Of a stretch of 64,000 nucleotides of DNA, positions 35,822 through 46,600 are shown in pieces. How positions within the stretch are numbered: the first letter of the stretch is position 1; each line of letters starts with the position of its first letter. Source of the DNA: Carboxylicivirga sp. (GTDB taxonomy: Bacteria > Bacteroidota > Bacteroidia > Bacteroidales > Marinilabiliaceae). The stretch covers positions 62,001-126,000 of the forward strand of contig JAOARW010000030.1 of the NCBI GenBank assembly GCA_025210475.1, read 5' to 3'. A model generated the notes under the pieces. It saw only the letters and a program-made list of their open reading frames with translations, had not been told where the DNA came from and did not search any database. The position numbers were made by a program, and so were the translations under genes.

Positions 35822-37045
35822 TTAAAACACAATACGTGATAAGGTAACTTTTTTAAGTTTTTCCGTTTCACCGTTTTTGAAGTAAAAAGTTAAGGTGTCC
35901 TGGTTTTGTGTTATATCCTTTAAGGATAAAAACAAATCACAGGGGCTCTTATCCCGAATGTTAGCGCCTTCTATATCTGTTAAAACATCTCCTTTCTCCA
36001 CGCCATTCTTATCGGCCTTGCTGCCTTGCCATACTCCATTTACCACAAACTGATCATTTTGCATTATAAAATCAATTCCGAAACTGTCAATCGTCAAATG
36101 GTGCGCCGGATCAGTATGATTAAAGAAGAAACGTTTTTGAGGGTAATCAATAATGAAATCGCCTAATTCGAGTACTTTCATACCCACTTTAGAAGAGCCG
36201 CCCGTTGTTTCAACGACCACTGATTCAAAAACATTATTACCCAATTCTAAGTTTAGATCGTTATAAATCTTGGTTTGATAATCACCTGCTCCCCAAGCGC
36301 CATGGGAATTGGTTCCGCTGGATTGGTAGCCTGGTGAGCCAATGGCCTTTTTCTTTGTCAGCCATTTAGCCGTCTGATTATTCAAAGAGAAGGAATCACC
36401 ACTGCCCGTATCAAGCAAAACCCATTTAATGGCTTTCTTATTCACTTTTACTTTCAGGTGTGGTGAACTTTGCTGCTTGTTAACTGACAACTTCGATTCA
36501 GCCAAATTCTTAGTGCCGATGGTCTGATATGAATCTGCAATGATCATCTTCCTGCTTTGCCAATCAATTTTAAAGGCCCCAAAACGCAGCAGGTTACTGC
36601 CAATAATACCTTTATAACCGAGGCATTTAAAAGGTCCTTCAAACATCTCAACGTTAAGCGTAGGAATGTCTTTGTAATTTAAATCGCCGATCTGGATGGA
36701 GGCGATCAATACGACCCCGGCTTCTTGCTTTTTACCTGTTGCATCGCCAATTTTGATTTGACGATACGGTTTAATCCCGTGCTGCGCAGAGTCTTTAAAC
36801 AGAATACACATTGCTCCTGTATCAAACAGGTATCGCCCTTCAATACCATTCATGGAGGCCTGTATCACAATTTTGTCATGCACGTATTCAAATGGTATTT
36901 CGGTATAAAACTTTTCGGAAACCAGCTGTCCGCCATTAAACTGGGCCAGGGACATGCTATGAATCGAACAAAGGCAGCCAATAATGATAATGATCGCTTT
37001 GGAGGAAAATGTTGGTGTATATTTTTTAAGTGTTTTAACGGCCAT
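35822..37045 (-). CDS. Retropepsin-like aspartyl protease with C-terminal PDZ domain
   Basis: 407 aa from ATG 37045; a TTG 42 bp upstream is less likely because the chosen start gives the signal peptide AIIIIIGCLCSIHSMSLAQ. Two aspartyl-protease half-sites: YLFDTGAMCILFKD near 87 and WVLLDTGSGDSFSLNNQ near 207, each with the D-T-G triad, so one chain may form the whole active site. A PDZ-like domain lies at ~310-400 (GVWQGSKADKNGVEKGDVLT). This architecture is common in Bacteroidota; targets are unknown. It is divergent from the NusG-like gene. Confidence 0.85.
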   Translation of the reverse strand: MAVKTLKKYTPTFSSKAIIIIIGCLCSIHSMSLAQFNGGQLVSEKFYTEIPFEYVHDKIVIQASMNGIEGRYLFDTGAMCILFKDSAQHGIKPYRQIKIGDATGKKQEAGVVLIASIQIGDLNYKDIPTLNVEMFEGPFKCLGYKGIIGSNLLRFGAFKIDWQSRKMIIADSYQTIGTKNLAESKLSVNKQQSSPHLKVKVNKKAIKWVLLDTGSGDSFSLNNQTAKWLTKKKAIGSPGYQSSGTNSHGAWGAGDYQTKIYNDLNLELGNNVFESVVVETTGGSSKVGMKVLELGDFIIDYPQKRFFFNHTDPAHHLTIDSFGIDFIMQNDQFVVNGVWQGSKADKNGVEKGDVLTDIEGANIRDKSPCDLFLSLKDITQNQDTLTFYFKNGETEKLKKVTLSRIVF

Positions 37046-37141
37046 AACAATTTGGTTTAATGAGCAGAGCAGTGTCCTATCTTTCAAAGATCATTATTTC
37101 CTGATTCTTTTTTATTAATTTCGTAGCAAAAATAGAATATT

Positions 37142-37648
37142 TTGAAAGAAAATCAGGACAAATCCTGGTATGCATTATATACCAAATCAAGAGCCGAAAA
37201 GAAAGTACTTGAGCAGTTTACCAAGATGGGTATTGAAGCCTATTTACCGCTTAAGAAAACCTTAAGACAATGGAGTGATCGAAAAAAATGGGTTGAATCG
37301 CCCATCATCAGCTCCTATATTTTTATTAAAATTCCCTTGGCTGATTACCGCCGTGTGTTTGATGTGGTTGGCATTGTGGCATATGTTTCCTACAAAGGAA
37401 AAGCCTGTATCATTCCTGAGAGTGATATTATGGCCATGAAACGAACCATTGAAAACCAACTGGATTTTAGCGTTGAAGCCGGGAAAATCGAAAAGGGCCA
37501 GGAAATCACTGTTACATCCGGACCTTTGGAAGGCATTAAGGGTGAAGTGATGGAAGTTAAAGGTTCGAAGAAGATTATTCTAAGAATCAGTCAGATTGGC
37601 TACACCCTAGTTGTTAACCTAGACGACGCGACCTTCAAAAAGTCGTAA
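37142..37648 (+). CDS. NusG/UpxY-like transcription antitermination protein
   Basis: 168 aa, TTG start at 37142; no ATG is close enough, and the family's opening SWYALYTKSRAEKKV follows at residue 8. The NGN domain spans ~7-105 (GIEAYLPLKKTLRQWSDRK, then SYIFIKIPLADYRRVFDVVG). The KOW domain follows at ~118-165 (VTSGPLEGIKGEVMEVKGSK). It belongs to the RfaH/UpxY-like specialised NusG group, which helps RNA polymerase read through long operons, often capsule loci. Here it stands apart from the polysaccharide locus (20 kb away), so its target is not evident. Confidence 0.88.
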   Translation: MKENQDKSWYALYTKSRAEKKVLEQFTKMGIEAYLPLKKTLRQWSDRKKWVESPIISSYIFIKIPLADYRRVFDVVGIVAYVSYKGKACIIPESDIMAMKRTIENQLDFSVEAGKIEKGQEITVTSGPLEGIKGEVMEVKGSKKIILRISQIGYTLVVNLDDATFKKS

Positions 37649-37732
37649 CAAAAGTAACAACTCGACATTTACAAGCTTAATCAAAACCCATAAGTAAGCG
37701 TTCATATTAATTTCTTTCCATAAGCAAATGCC

Positions 37733-38551
37733 ATGGTTATGCACGAAGATGATTTACCCATTGAGGAATACATATACACTGAAATACTTAAAGAGCGGCA
37801 TGCGGATATTACGCGGTTTAATGAACTAATTGACTTAAATGACAGCAGTAACGAAGAAGCTGCAACCGAGTTATTGTATGTTAGCAAGCGCCTTTTCTAT
37901 AACCACCATGGCTTGGATCAGGTGATGGCAGCACGTACCAATCTGCTTAGTTTTTTCGATGTAGATACGGATGATGATCAAATTCCGGCTTCGATGAATG
38001 GTGGCATTGCTGAACACGATGATTTGATTGAAGATGTATTAAATGCCCTGGGCGATTTGGAAGATTTAAAAAAGCTAAACATTAAAAAGCTGGCCAATCG
38101 TTATCCGGAAGTTTCTTTTTTAACGCTCGTTAAAATTGTTTTAATGGAGATTAAAGAAGAACCGGCCAGGAAAATTTTAAAACAGCTGGATGAAGCTTTG
38201 TCCATCTACCCGGATGATTTATTACTTCAGTTCGAGAAAGAAAGCATTGAAAATCGAGAAGGGAAAACTGCTCAGCTAATCACATACGATTACTTAAAAC
38301 AAAATACGGCCAGTGCCATTTTTAAACGTAAAAGCATTCACTCCTTTGAATTAATGAGTTTGCATACCGCGATTTTTGAGTTTTTGATTTCTCAAAATGA
38401 TGTATTAATGCTGGATGCCTTGATGTTTGCTTCAAAAACTTTATTCCCCGAGTGGGAAGATGCCTGGAGTGATAAGGAGGTTTATAGCGAAATAATGAAG
38501 GTTGAGTTTTGTAAAATGATTATTAATTCAACGGGAGCAAAAATGTCTTGA
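37733..38551 (+). CDS. Hypothetical cytoplasmic protein
   Basis: 272 aa, ATG 37733 (ATG 37739 is an equal choice). Acidic, with no signal peptide or membrane helix, and mostly helical; repeated leucine-rich helices (ATELLYVSKRLFYNHHGLDQ, LLQFEKESIENREGKTAQ) suggest a TPR-like solenoid, though no clear TPR consensus is seen. No family recognised. Downstream of the NusG-like gene on the same strand (84 bp) and ended by a strong terminator. Confidence 0.7.
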   Translation: MVMHEDDLPIEEYIYTEILKERHADITRFNELIDLNDSSNEEAATELLYVSKRLFYNHHGLDQVMAARTNLLSFFDVDTDDDQIPASMNGGIAEHDDLIEDVLNALGDLEDLKKLNIKKLANRYPEVSFLTLVKIVLMEIKEEPARKILKQLDEALSIYPDDLLLQFEKESIENREGKTAQLITYDYLKQNTASAIFKRKSIHSFELMSLHTAIFEFLISQNDVLMLDALMFASKTLFPEWEDAWSDKEVYSEIMKVEFCKMIINSTGAKMS

Positions 38552-38650
38552 AAATCGATGCAAGATTCTCTTTGCTAATTTCATAAGGGGCTTTATCACC
38601 TTATGACTGTGTGATTAATCTAAAGGAAAGATAAAAAACTGGTTATATAA

Positions 38651-38685
38651 AAAAGAGTGCTGTAAACGTTTAACAGCACTCTTTT
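38651..38685. terminator. Strong bidirectional terminator
   Basis: AAAAGAGTGCTGT and ACAGCACTCTTTT pair perfectly around a short loop (TAAACGTTTA, itself self-complementary). It separates two convergent genes and has A- and T-runs on both sides, so it can stop transcription in both directions. Confidence 0.88.
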
Positions 38686-38725
38686 AGGAATCAGAGTCAG
38701 GGTGAAGTGGTGTGCTTCTTCCCCA

Positions 38726-41212
38726 TTAATAATCTTTCAGCAATTGTTCCAGTTTGAATTTCATTAACTTGTAATGAGGATTCTTGTTCAGTACCCATTG
38801 TGGTAAAGCTTTTAAATCGTTACGTAGTTTAAGTAGTTGATTAAATTTGTGAATATCCACTCCTAAACGTTCTGTTCTGCTTTCGTTAAAAGTGAATCCA
38901 CCTTCACTGTAATTAGTTGTCAGGCTGGTTTCATCAAATGCTGCTTTTGAAGATCCACCTTTGAAAATTCCGTAAATTTCACCGAAATAGGCGATTTGCA
39001 AGGCACGATCGACGTGATTACATTTTTTATGATTGTAAACTTTCGCAAAGGTTAGTTTGTACAAATCATCCAAATACTCTTCGGCCGTATAGGCGCCTTT
39101 AACTTTCAAGCTCGACTGTTTTTCCAATACCGATAAACATCGGCTATACATCAGGCGATACAAAGCCATTACCTGTACATCTTCAATAGAATTTTCCAAA
39201 CCAATGTAATCCGTCACCGATTTTTCATAGAACCAATCCGGCAGGTGATATATTTCATCATAAATAAACTTCACAGCCTCTTTTTGTGTTTTTTTATCTA
39301 CAAAATGGTATTGCACCTGATTATCACCACGTACAATATCTTCTTTGTAAATACCACCAATTAAGGTCATGGTGTGTACCAGGTAACGCTCCATTTGCAT
39401 CAACATGCCCTCGTAGGTTTCTTCCATTAAGGTATAATCTCTGGTCCCTTCAGCAGTCCATTTGTTTAAGTTTTTCATTAATAGCTTTAGGTTGTTAATA
39501 CCATATCGTGTGGCTTTAATCGGATCATTACCCAAAGATTCACTTTGATTGGCCGGGTTAATGGGACTACCCATCGTTTGTGCACCAAACTTAAGCATTG
39601 GATTATTAGCGGCATCCAATATCCACTGATTCAGTGTATCGTATTCTTTATCAAATGTTTTTGCTTCATAAATAGGTTGATATCCCCATTTGAGGGCATA
39701 TTTATCGTACACACCCAAAAGTGGTGGAATTAAACGAACACCTTCATCACCAGGCTGTGCCACATAGTTGAAGCGCGCGTAATCCATAATTGATGGTGTT
39801 GTGCCATATTTTTGTGTAAATGTGGCCGAACGTAAGGAATCAACCGGATAAGCATATGACGAACCAAAATTGTGCATCAATCCAATGGTGTGACCAATTT
39901 CGTGAGCAGCTACATAGCGAATACATTCTCCCATCACTTCATCGTCGAATACAGCCTTACGAACACGAGGGTCAACCGTTGAAGTCTGGATTAAACGCCA
40001 GCTATGCAGAATCTTAGTTAGGTTTTGATAGAAAAACACATCGGCACAGATAATCTCACCTGTACGCGGATCAACATAAGAAGGCCCCATACTATTCTGC
40101 ACTTTACTGGTTACAAAACGGTAACAGCTGTAACGGGCATCATCTGGATCAAAATCAGGATTTTCGGCTTTAGTAGGATAATCTATAGCTTGAATGGCAT
40201 CTTTAAAACCAATTTCTTCGAAGGCTACTTTCCAGTCTTCAACACCCAGTTTAATGTAATCTCTGAAACGTTTTGGAATGGCTGTGTCCACATAAAACAC
40301 AATCGGTTTTTCAGGAGTCACCAATTCACCTTTTTTATATTTCGCTAAATCTTCCTTTTTTGGTTGTAAATTCCATTTATTGATAAACGCGTACTTTTGC
40401 ACCTCGCTCCCTTTATCAGTAAAGTCCATTTTGCTGGTACGGAAATAACCGATGCGATCATCATGCAAGCGTGGACGCATTGGTTCTTCGGGCAATGCTA
40501 AGATATTACGGGTTAGTACAGCCATAAACGGCTCATCCTTCACCTTGTAAGCCTGCTGTGTTTTTACCACAATATTTTTAGCAAAGGCTTTTACACTAAG
40601 CACCTTACTATCATCACTTACGTACGAACCGCTCAGTGTTTTATGGCGCGCCATGGCATCACCAAGGTTCATCGGACGAAATGGACTTAGTTCCTTATCA
40701 CCACTTAAAAACAAGTCCGTCATGTCCACTAAAAGACTGTCTTTAGCCTTATTTTTAGCCTCAATTTTAAAGGATTTCCAAATCGGTGATAAATTGTTTT
40801 TTAAAAATGAACTGTATACTTCTGATTCAGGATCACAAAGCACACTATTGTTAGTACGGTGTAAATAAACTTTACTGGTATCCTTCGTCATATAAAAAAT
40901 GAATGGATCCAATGTCATTTGCCCGGCACTATAATCAACATTGTTGCTCAAAGCACTTACCCGATTGGCAAATAAATATTGCTTATCGATGTTTTCGGGC
41001 GTTATGAGCACATATACTTTGTTGTCTTTATGGTACAGATCAAATAAACCAGATGATTGCACACTGCACTCCTCCATCTTTTTCTGCAACTCTGATTTAA
41101 GCTCTTTTTTTACCTCGTCTTTCTTCTTTTTCTTCTTAAAAATACCTTTTGCATCGGCATTACCAGCCCAAAGGGTAATAAGGATTACCCCCACTAAATA
41201 CTTCAACTTCAT
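38726..41212 (-). CDS. Zinc-dependent metalloprotease, DUF5117/DUF5118 type, secreted
   Basis: 828 aa from ATG 41212; the longer frame (from 41281) would bury the signal peptide KLKYLVGVILITLWAGNADA. N-terminal ~40-330 correspond to the DUF5118/DUF5117 region (YVLITPENIDKQYLFANRVS, IGYFRTSKMDFTDKG). The catalytic motif is HEIGHTIGLMHNFGSS near residue 433 (H-E-x-x-H-x-x-G-x-x-H, with a Met nearby in SIMDYARFNYV as Met-turn), a metzincin-like arrangement. Last gene of the SusCD locus; 188 bp separate it from the lipoprotein gene. Expected to degrade proteins at the surface or in the periplasm. Confidence 0.9.
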   Translation of the reverse strand: MKLKYLVGVILITLWAGNADAKGIFKKKKKKDEVKKELKSELQKKMEECSVQSSGLFDLYHKDNKVYVLITPENIDKQYLFANRVSALSNNVDYSAGQMTLDPFIFYMTKDTSKVYLHRTNNSVLCDPESEVYSSFLKNNLSPIWKSFKIEAKNKAKDSLLVDMTDLFLSGDKELSPFRPMNLGDAMARHKTLSGSYVSDDSKVLSVKAFAKNIVVKTQQAYKVKDEPFMAVLTRNILALPEEPMRPRLHDDRIGYFRTSKMDFTDKGSEVQKYAFINKWNLQPKKEDLAKYKKGELVTPEKPIVFYVDTAIPKRFRDYIKLGVEDWKVAFEEIGFKDAIQAIDYPTKAENPDFDPDDARYSCYRFVTSKVQNSMGPSYVDPRTGEIICADVFFYQNLTKILHSWRLIQTSTVDPRVRKAVFDDEVMGECIRYVAAHEIGHTIGLMHNFGSSYAYPVDSLRSATFTQKYGTTPSIMDYARFNYVAQPGDEGVRLIPPLLGVYDKYALKWGYQPIYEAKTFDKEYDTLNQWILDAANNPMLKFGAQTMGSPINPANQSESLGNDPIKATRYGINNLKLLMKNLNKWTAEGTRDYTLMEETYEGMLMQMERYLVHTMTLIGGIYKEDIVRGDNQVQYHFVDKKTQKEAVKFIYDEIYHLPDWFYEKSVTDYIGLENSIEDVQVMALYRLMYSRCLSVLEKQSSLKVKGAYTAEEYLDDLYKLTFAKVYNHKKCNHVDRALQIAYFGEIYGIFKGGSSKAAFDETSLTTNYSEGGFTFNESRTERLGVDIHKFNQLLKLRNDLKALPQWVLNKNPHYKLMKFKLEQLLKDY

Positions 41213-41400
41213 GTGCTTATATTTTATTGATTGGATAAAAACCGGAGATAAGAAGATGTCCCAAAAACAGTTCACGATCAAGCAAAGCCGAATGATTTAC
41301 ATTCACATTGATTATCAAGTGAATAAACACATCGACTTTACTGAGTGAACAATTATTTAATTACTTTCAAACGTCCTCTTAAACCAGTTTATGTCATCTA

Positions 41401-42228
41401 CTATAATTCAAGGTTAATCTGATCCGAGAACATTTCTCTTAGTATCGCTATTTTTGTAGCCATTTTAGGGTATTTAGTAATTACCTCGTTTATTTCGGCT
41501 TGCGTATGCGTAAACAAGAATTTTACAAACCTCGGATAATCTTCATCTCTTGTTTGAGTAATCTTCATTCCCCAATAATCTTGATATTCAACAAAACCTA
41601 ATGTCATTGGATCGACACTTAGATCGGCCATCTGACGATAAGAATCCTGACTCACTTCATAAAAGGCATCAGGAATTTTTAAGGCACCCTTATCGACCAT
41701 ATAACCAGCCATATATTTTGTTATAACCTCTACCCCAAACTCTTCTTTCTGTTCATCTGTCCATTCGGTGATATCATCTTTTACGGCAGCAATTGCAGCA
41801 ATTTGATTGGTGAATGCAACATTGGTACTTTCATAATCCATCCAATCTTCTGGTTTTTCTTCAATATCATTGCATAAGAATATGCTTTGTGGAAAATTCT
41901 CCAAAAAGAAGGAACGCGGAAACTTACTGAAAAAATAATCATCCAGCATTTCTAAAGCTACCTGATAATTGGCTTTTTGCCCCCAATGAAGTTTCAATAC
42001 GTTGTTACCTCTATAATTCCAGCGATAATCCGTAGTATCTGCCGAAAATAAAATCACTGTTTTTGTATCTGTATAAAAGTGGTAACGAAATTTTTCTACA
42101 GGATCAGAAGCATCATCTTTCAGTTGATATTTATCTGGTCCAATGGCTGCTACAATAGTCTCATCTTCGTTGCAGCCAACAAAAGCTGCTGCAATAACAA
42201 ACAATAGTATGTATCTTAGTTTAGTCAT
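41401..42228 (-). CDS. SusCD-associated lipoprotein, resembling the zinc-metallohydrolase lipoprotein family but lacking HExxH
   Basis: 275 aa, ATG 42228. TKLRYILLFVIAAAFVGC is a lipoprotein signal with Cys at residue 19. FYTDTKTVILFSADTTDYRW near 52-71 resembles the N-terminal region of the 'substrate import-associated zinc metallohydrolase' lipoproteins that accompany SusCD pairs. The expected H-E-x-x-H is not present anywhere; the equivalent region reads TNQIAAIAAVKDD. Ten bases separate it from susD. If the homology holds, it may be a non-catalytic binding lipoprotein. The homology is inference by pattern. Confidence 0.7.
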   Translation of the reverse strand: MTKLRYILLFVIAAAFVGCNEDETIVAAIGPDKYQLKDDASDPVEKFRYHFYTDTKTVILFSADTTDYRWNYRGNNVLKLHWGQKANYQVALEMLDDYFFSKFPRSFFLENFPQSIFLCNDIEEKPEDWMDYESTNVAFTNQIAAIAAVKDDITEWTDEQKEEFGVEVITKYMAGYMVDKGALKIPDAFYEVSQDSYRQMADLSVDPMTLGFVEYQDYWGMKITQTRDEDYPRFVKFLFTHTQAEINEVITKYPKMATKIAILREMFSDQINLEL

Positions 42229-42237
42229 CGTAGTATC

Positions 42238-43611
42238 TTATCTTGGGTTTTGTTTTAATGCTGTATTTCTTTTAATAGCTTCCTGAGGGAAAGGCAATAC
42301 AAAACGGTTCGAATTCTTCTCGATTAAGAATATTTCTTTTTCACCTTCAGAAACATACTCATGCGAAATAGCTTCCATTCCATAACGACGTAGATCAAAC
42401 CAGCGGTGAAACTCAAAGGCAAATTCCAGACGCCGTTCTTTTTTTACTTCGGCAATGGCCTCAGCATCATTCGAATAGTCTACACTGTTAACAGTTAAAT
42501 ACCTATAGACTTTGTATTTGTCCATGAGCTCTTTCACTTTACCTTTATTATTTGTATTTGCAAAAGCTTCGGCTCTATTAAGATAAATTTCTGAAGTACG
42601 GAGTGCATAAGAGAACATGTCATTATCTTTATTCCACTTATACGGAATTGGACTGTTCTTATTCTTTTTATAGAAAGCTTCTTTACGCCAATCTTCATCA
42701 AGATAAAGTTTATCTAAAGCCTCACTCATTTCATAAATAAATCTGTATCGTTCATCGTAAAGTCCTGGATAATTAAAATAACCCCACGAGAATAATATTT
42801 CCGTGTTGCCGTAATCAAGAAAATAACCCTGTTCATTTGATAATGAAAACAACTCCACCCCATTATTAAGAGCTAAATCAGTTACATCCAATACTTTCTG
42901 ATATTCGGATTGATAAAGATAAATTCGGCTAGCTAATGTTAAAGCTGCATTTAAGTTGGGTCGAAAAATTGTTTTGTTATCGGTTTCAGTAAACAACTTA
43001 ATGGCGTTATCAATATTGCTATTAATAACATTATATACTTCCTGCACAGTGCTACGCGCTATTTTTTTATCGTCAATTGTAATACTTGTATTAACAGGAA
43101 CACCCGGATCACTGGCTGCTGTTGCTTTGTTGTACGGTTTACTATAAAGATTAACCAACATAAAATAGTTTTGTGCCCTTACAAAACTAAGCTCTGCTAA
43201 AAGTGAATTACGCCCATCCGATTCTTCAAACTTTGTATATAAATCATCCTCAACGATATTACAGATTAATATATTGTGGTAGGCACGGTTATAGTATACG
43301 TCGTTTTTTATACCACCTATTTTTGTAACCTCTGGCTCCTCTGACCAGGTATAGTATCCATAATATTCATTGGTACCATCGTTACTTAAAAGTGTACTTG
43401 CTTTATAGGCTTGCTGTACATCATCCGTTAATATGTCAAGATACTGTGGAATACTGGCATTCTTTTTATTTTGATAAGTCTCGCCGGCTAAAAATTCCTT
43501 ATAATCTTGTATCGTGTTTAGCTTGATGTACTCATCACTAGACTCCTCTAAAAAATCAGAACAGCCAATGTTGATGACTAATAAAAACAGTAAATATTTA
43601 AAATTCTTCAT
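42238..43611 (-). CDS. RagB/SusD family nutrient-binding lipoprotein
   Basis: 457 aa, ATG 43611. NFKYLLFLLVINIGCSDFLE: lipoprotein signal with Cys near residue 17. Family features: SLLAELSFVRAQNYFMLVNL near 128 (TPR-like region with A-x-x-Y-F-x-L), DPGVPVNTSITIDDKKIARS and YNVINSNIDNAIKLF, RTSEIYLNRAEAFA near 340, ERRLEFAFEFHRWFDLRRYG near 394, ending with PQEAIKRNTALKQNPR. It caps the SusC channel on the outer membrane and binds the substrate. Twelve bp separate it from susC. Confidence 0.95.
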   Translation of the reverse strand: MKNFKYLLFLLVINIGCSDFLEESSDEYIKLNTIQDYKEFLAGETYQNKKNASIPQYLDILTDDVQQAYKASTLLSNDGTNEYYGYYTWSEEPEVTKIGGIKNDVYYNRAYHNILICNIVEDDLYTKFEESDGRNSLLAELSFVRAQNYFMLVNLYSKPYNKATAASDPGVPVNTSITIDDKKIARSTVQEVYNVINSNIDNAIKLFTETDNKTIFRPNLNAALTLASRIYLYQSEYQKVLDVTDLALNNGVELFSLSNEQGYFLDYGNTEILFSWGYFNYPGLYDERYRFIYEMSEALDKLYLDEDWRKEAFYKKNKNSPIPYKWNKDNDMFSYALRTSEIYLNRAEAFANTNNKGKVKELMDKYKVYRYLTVNSVDYSNDAEAIAEVKKERRLEFAFEFHRWFDLRRYGMEAISHEYVSEGEKEIFLIEKNSNRFVLPFPQEAIKRNTALKQNPR

Positions 43612-43623
43612 CTTTTGTTTAAA

Positions 43624-46600
43624 TTAAAATGACACATTAAGACCTGCTGAAAATGACTTTAACGGTGGTAAGGCGCCATAACCGCTTGTGATTTGTTCAG
43701 GATCACGTCCTCTTAAATCTTTATCTTTAATAACAAAAAGGTTGTTTCCACTTACCTGCAATCGAATGCTTCCAACGCGCAGTTTCTCGCATAGTTTAGA
43801 ACTAAAATCGTAAGTTAAAACCACATTACGTAATCGCAAATAATCGCCACTAACTACCCGCATATCACTATAATCATACATTTCATACAGTGTTGACGCA
43901 TAAGTAACTTTAACATCATCTCCACTTTGACTAGCCTCATTAAGTTTAATTTTATCTACACCCAGATATTTATCACTCAATACAGGAATGTTTGTATGTT
44001 GCTCATCACCCTTTTGTTGCCATCTATTAACGTAATCGCTAGACATGTTTTGTTGTGGGTTGGGTAAATTGGAAAAGCCTTCATTGTATAATGGAGGTAG
44101 GCGTAATACACTACCCAAGCTGTAGCTAAATAAACAACTTAACGTCAAATTCTTATGACGAACAGAAGTGCTAAAACCACCTGAAACGTCTGGTAAACGG
44201 TTACCACTGGCTACAAAAACCCGATCGTAAACCTCTTGAGCATTCTTTGGCTGGAATTCACTTAAATCTTCATAATTAGGTAGACCATCCTCTCCCAAAC
44301 CAAGAAATTTATAGCTGTAAATTTCATTAACACTGCGTCCATTTACCAATACACTTCCTGTCAAATAGTTCTGATAAGTATTAATATTGTCACCAATTTC
44401 TTTAAGTTTAGTTTTGTTTTTACTGGTATTCCACGAAATATTCCAGGTCCAGTTATCTGTTTTAACAGGGACAACATTAATGGATAAATCATAACCCGTA
44501 TTTTCAAGCACACCGCGATTCAAAGCAACGCTTTCATCACCATTTTCATAAGGAATATTTTTATGGATTATTTGATCCTCACCACGCTTTTTGTAATAGT
44601 CAAATGTTCCATAAATACGATTGTTTAAAATGCTGAAATCTAAACCGATATCGTAGTTTTTAGTTTTCTCCCAACGTAATTTAGTGTTAGGTAACTTATG
44701 CACTGTTGTATAAAATTCCTGACTGATGGAGTTCATATCTCCTAGTTTGGCTATCAGTTCTGGTGTTTGATCAGGATGTACATTACCCTGAATACCATAA
44801 CTTAAGCGCAAACTTAGATTGTCCAATAAGTTTTGGGCCTGCATAAATTTCTCCTGACACAGATTCCAGCGAACTGATGCTGACCATACAGGTAAGAATT
44901 TGGTGCTATCATCCTGTCCAAATTTGTTAGAACCATCAGTCCGAAAATTAAAATTGAAGCTATAACGATTGTCAAAAGCATACGTTGCCGTTGAATAGAA
45001 ACTTAAGTAATTGTTGGTTTGATCCCTGTATCGGTTTGGATTTTTACTCATCCAATTGGCATAACCTGTAAAAATTGTCGGATTGATATCAACTGATCGC
45101 ATTCCTTTATCATGCAAATATCCACGCTGTTTAGTATTAATAGAAGTGTAGTTGACACTACGAATTTCATTACCTGCACCAACAGCCAATTCGTGCTTAT
45201 TAAAGCGTTTGTTAAAAGTTAAGTGGTTTCTTACCAACCAGGCGGTTTTAGTAGATTCATCGTTTATACGCTCACCTCCATAAGGCATAGAGCTTCTCTC
45301 TAATAAATATGTATTTGATTTATCAATACGTTCACCATACTCTAATCCACGCCTACTTGCAGCATAGTAGCTTTTTTCATTGGCTATATTCTCATCACTC
45401 GTTATCGAATAATCTCCATTATACAATGAAGAAAATCTTAAGTTTTTATTGATATCCCATAAAAAATTAAACTGTGCGTTAATTGCTTTTTGATTTAAAG
45501 TACGACTTGTGTTTTTAATTTCATCAAAAATATTATAGGTCAGATAATTATCATTCAATCCGCTTGATACCGCATATCTTGAGTTTGAATCGATAGCACG
45601 ACTGGTGTTAAAGGCATAATCGTAAACACCAACACTTGTGTGCATCATATCATGTTCCATGGTGGATGCCCGTAATTGCGTATTTAATTTTATCTTATCA
45701 CTAAGGTTAAAGTTATATTTAAGAAGAGTGTTTAGCTGTTGACGTTCAACTCCCTTCACACTGGATTTATCATTATTGTAACCAAGACTAACATAGTAAT
45801 TGGTTTTATCCGTTCCCCCACTCATAGAGACGGTATGCTTCTGCGACAAGGCATTTCGAAACAATAGATCATACCAATCCGTGTTAAGTTCTTTAATACG
45901 TTTTACTTCTGATCGAAAAGTGTCATAATCGATTTCCTTATTATATAGTTGGTTCACTAAACCTTCATAACCTACACGCATTGGTGTCGAAGTATCAAAA
46001 CTTAAACCTCTTTGTTGCATTTCTTCACTCACTTCCACACGCTGCTTACTATTCATCAGGTTAACATCATCGTAGGTAGGTGCCAATGTTGTGGTAAAGC
46101 TGTTACTGTATCGTACCACTGATGTGCCTGGCTTACCTTTTTTGGTGGTAATAACAATTACCCCATTAGCAGCTTTGGTTCCATAAATAGCTGTTGCAGA
46201 GGCATCTTTCAACACATCAATACGTTCGATATCTTCCGGATTTAAGCTACTAATGGCATTACCAATGAAATTAACATTGTCTAAACTGTTTAATTCTTCT
46301 GTAGATATATTAACCGGATCCTCAAGTATTACACCATCAATAACCCATACTGGCTCACGACTACCCGAAATCGAAGACGTTCCTCGAATACGGATTTTCG
46401 GTGTGGCGCCCGGAGCTGATGAATTATTAATCACCATCAATCCACTGACTTTACCTTGCAGCATGCGATCGACACTACCGTTGGTTAGCTCAACCACATC
46501 TTTACCCTTGATACTGGCAATTGAACTGGATAACTTTCTTTTTTCAACGGTACCATAGCCGGTTACAACCACTTCGCCTAAATCACTGATTTCCGGCATT

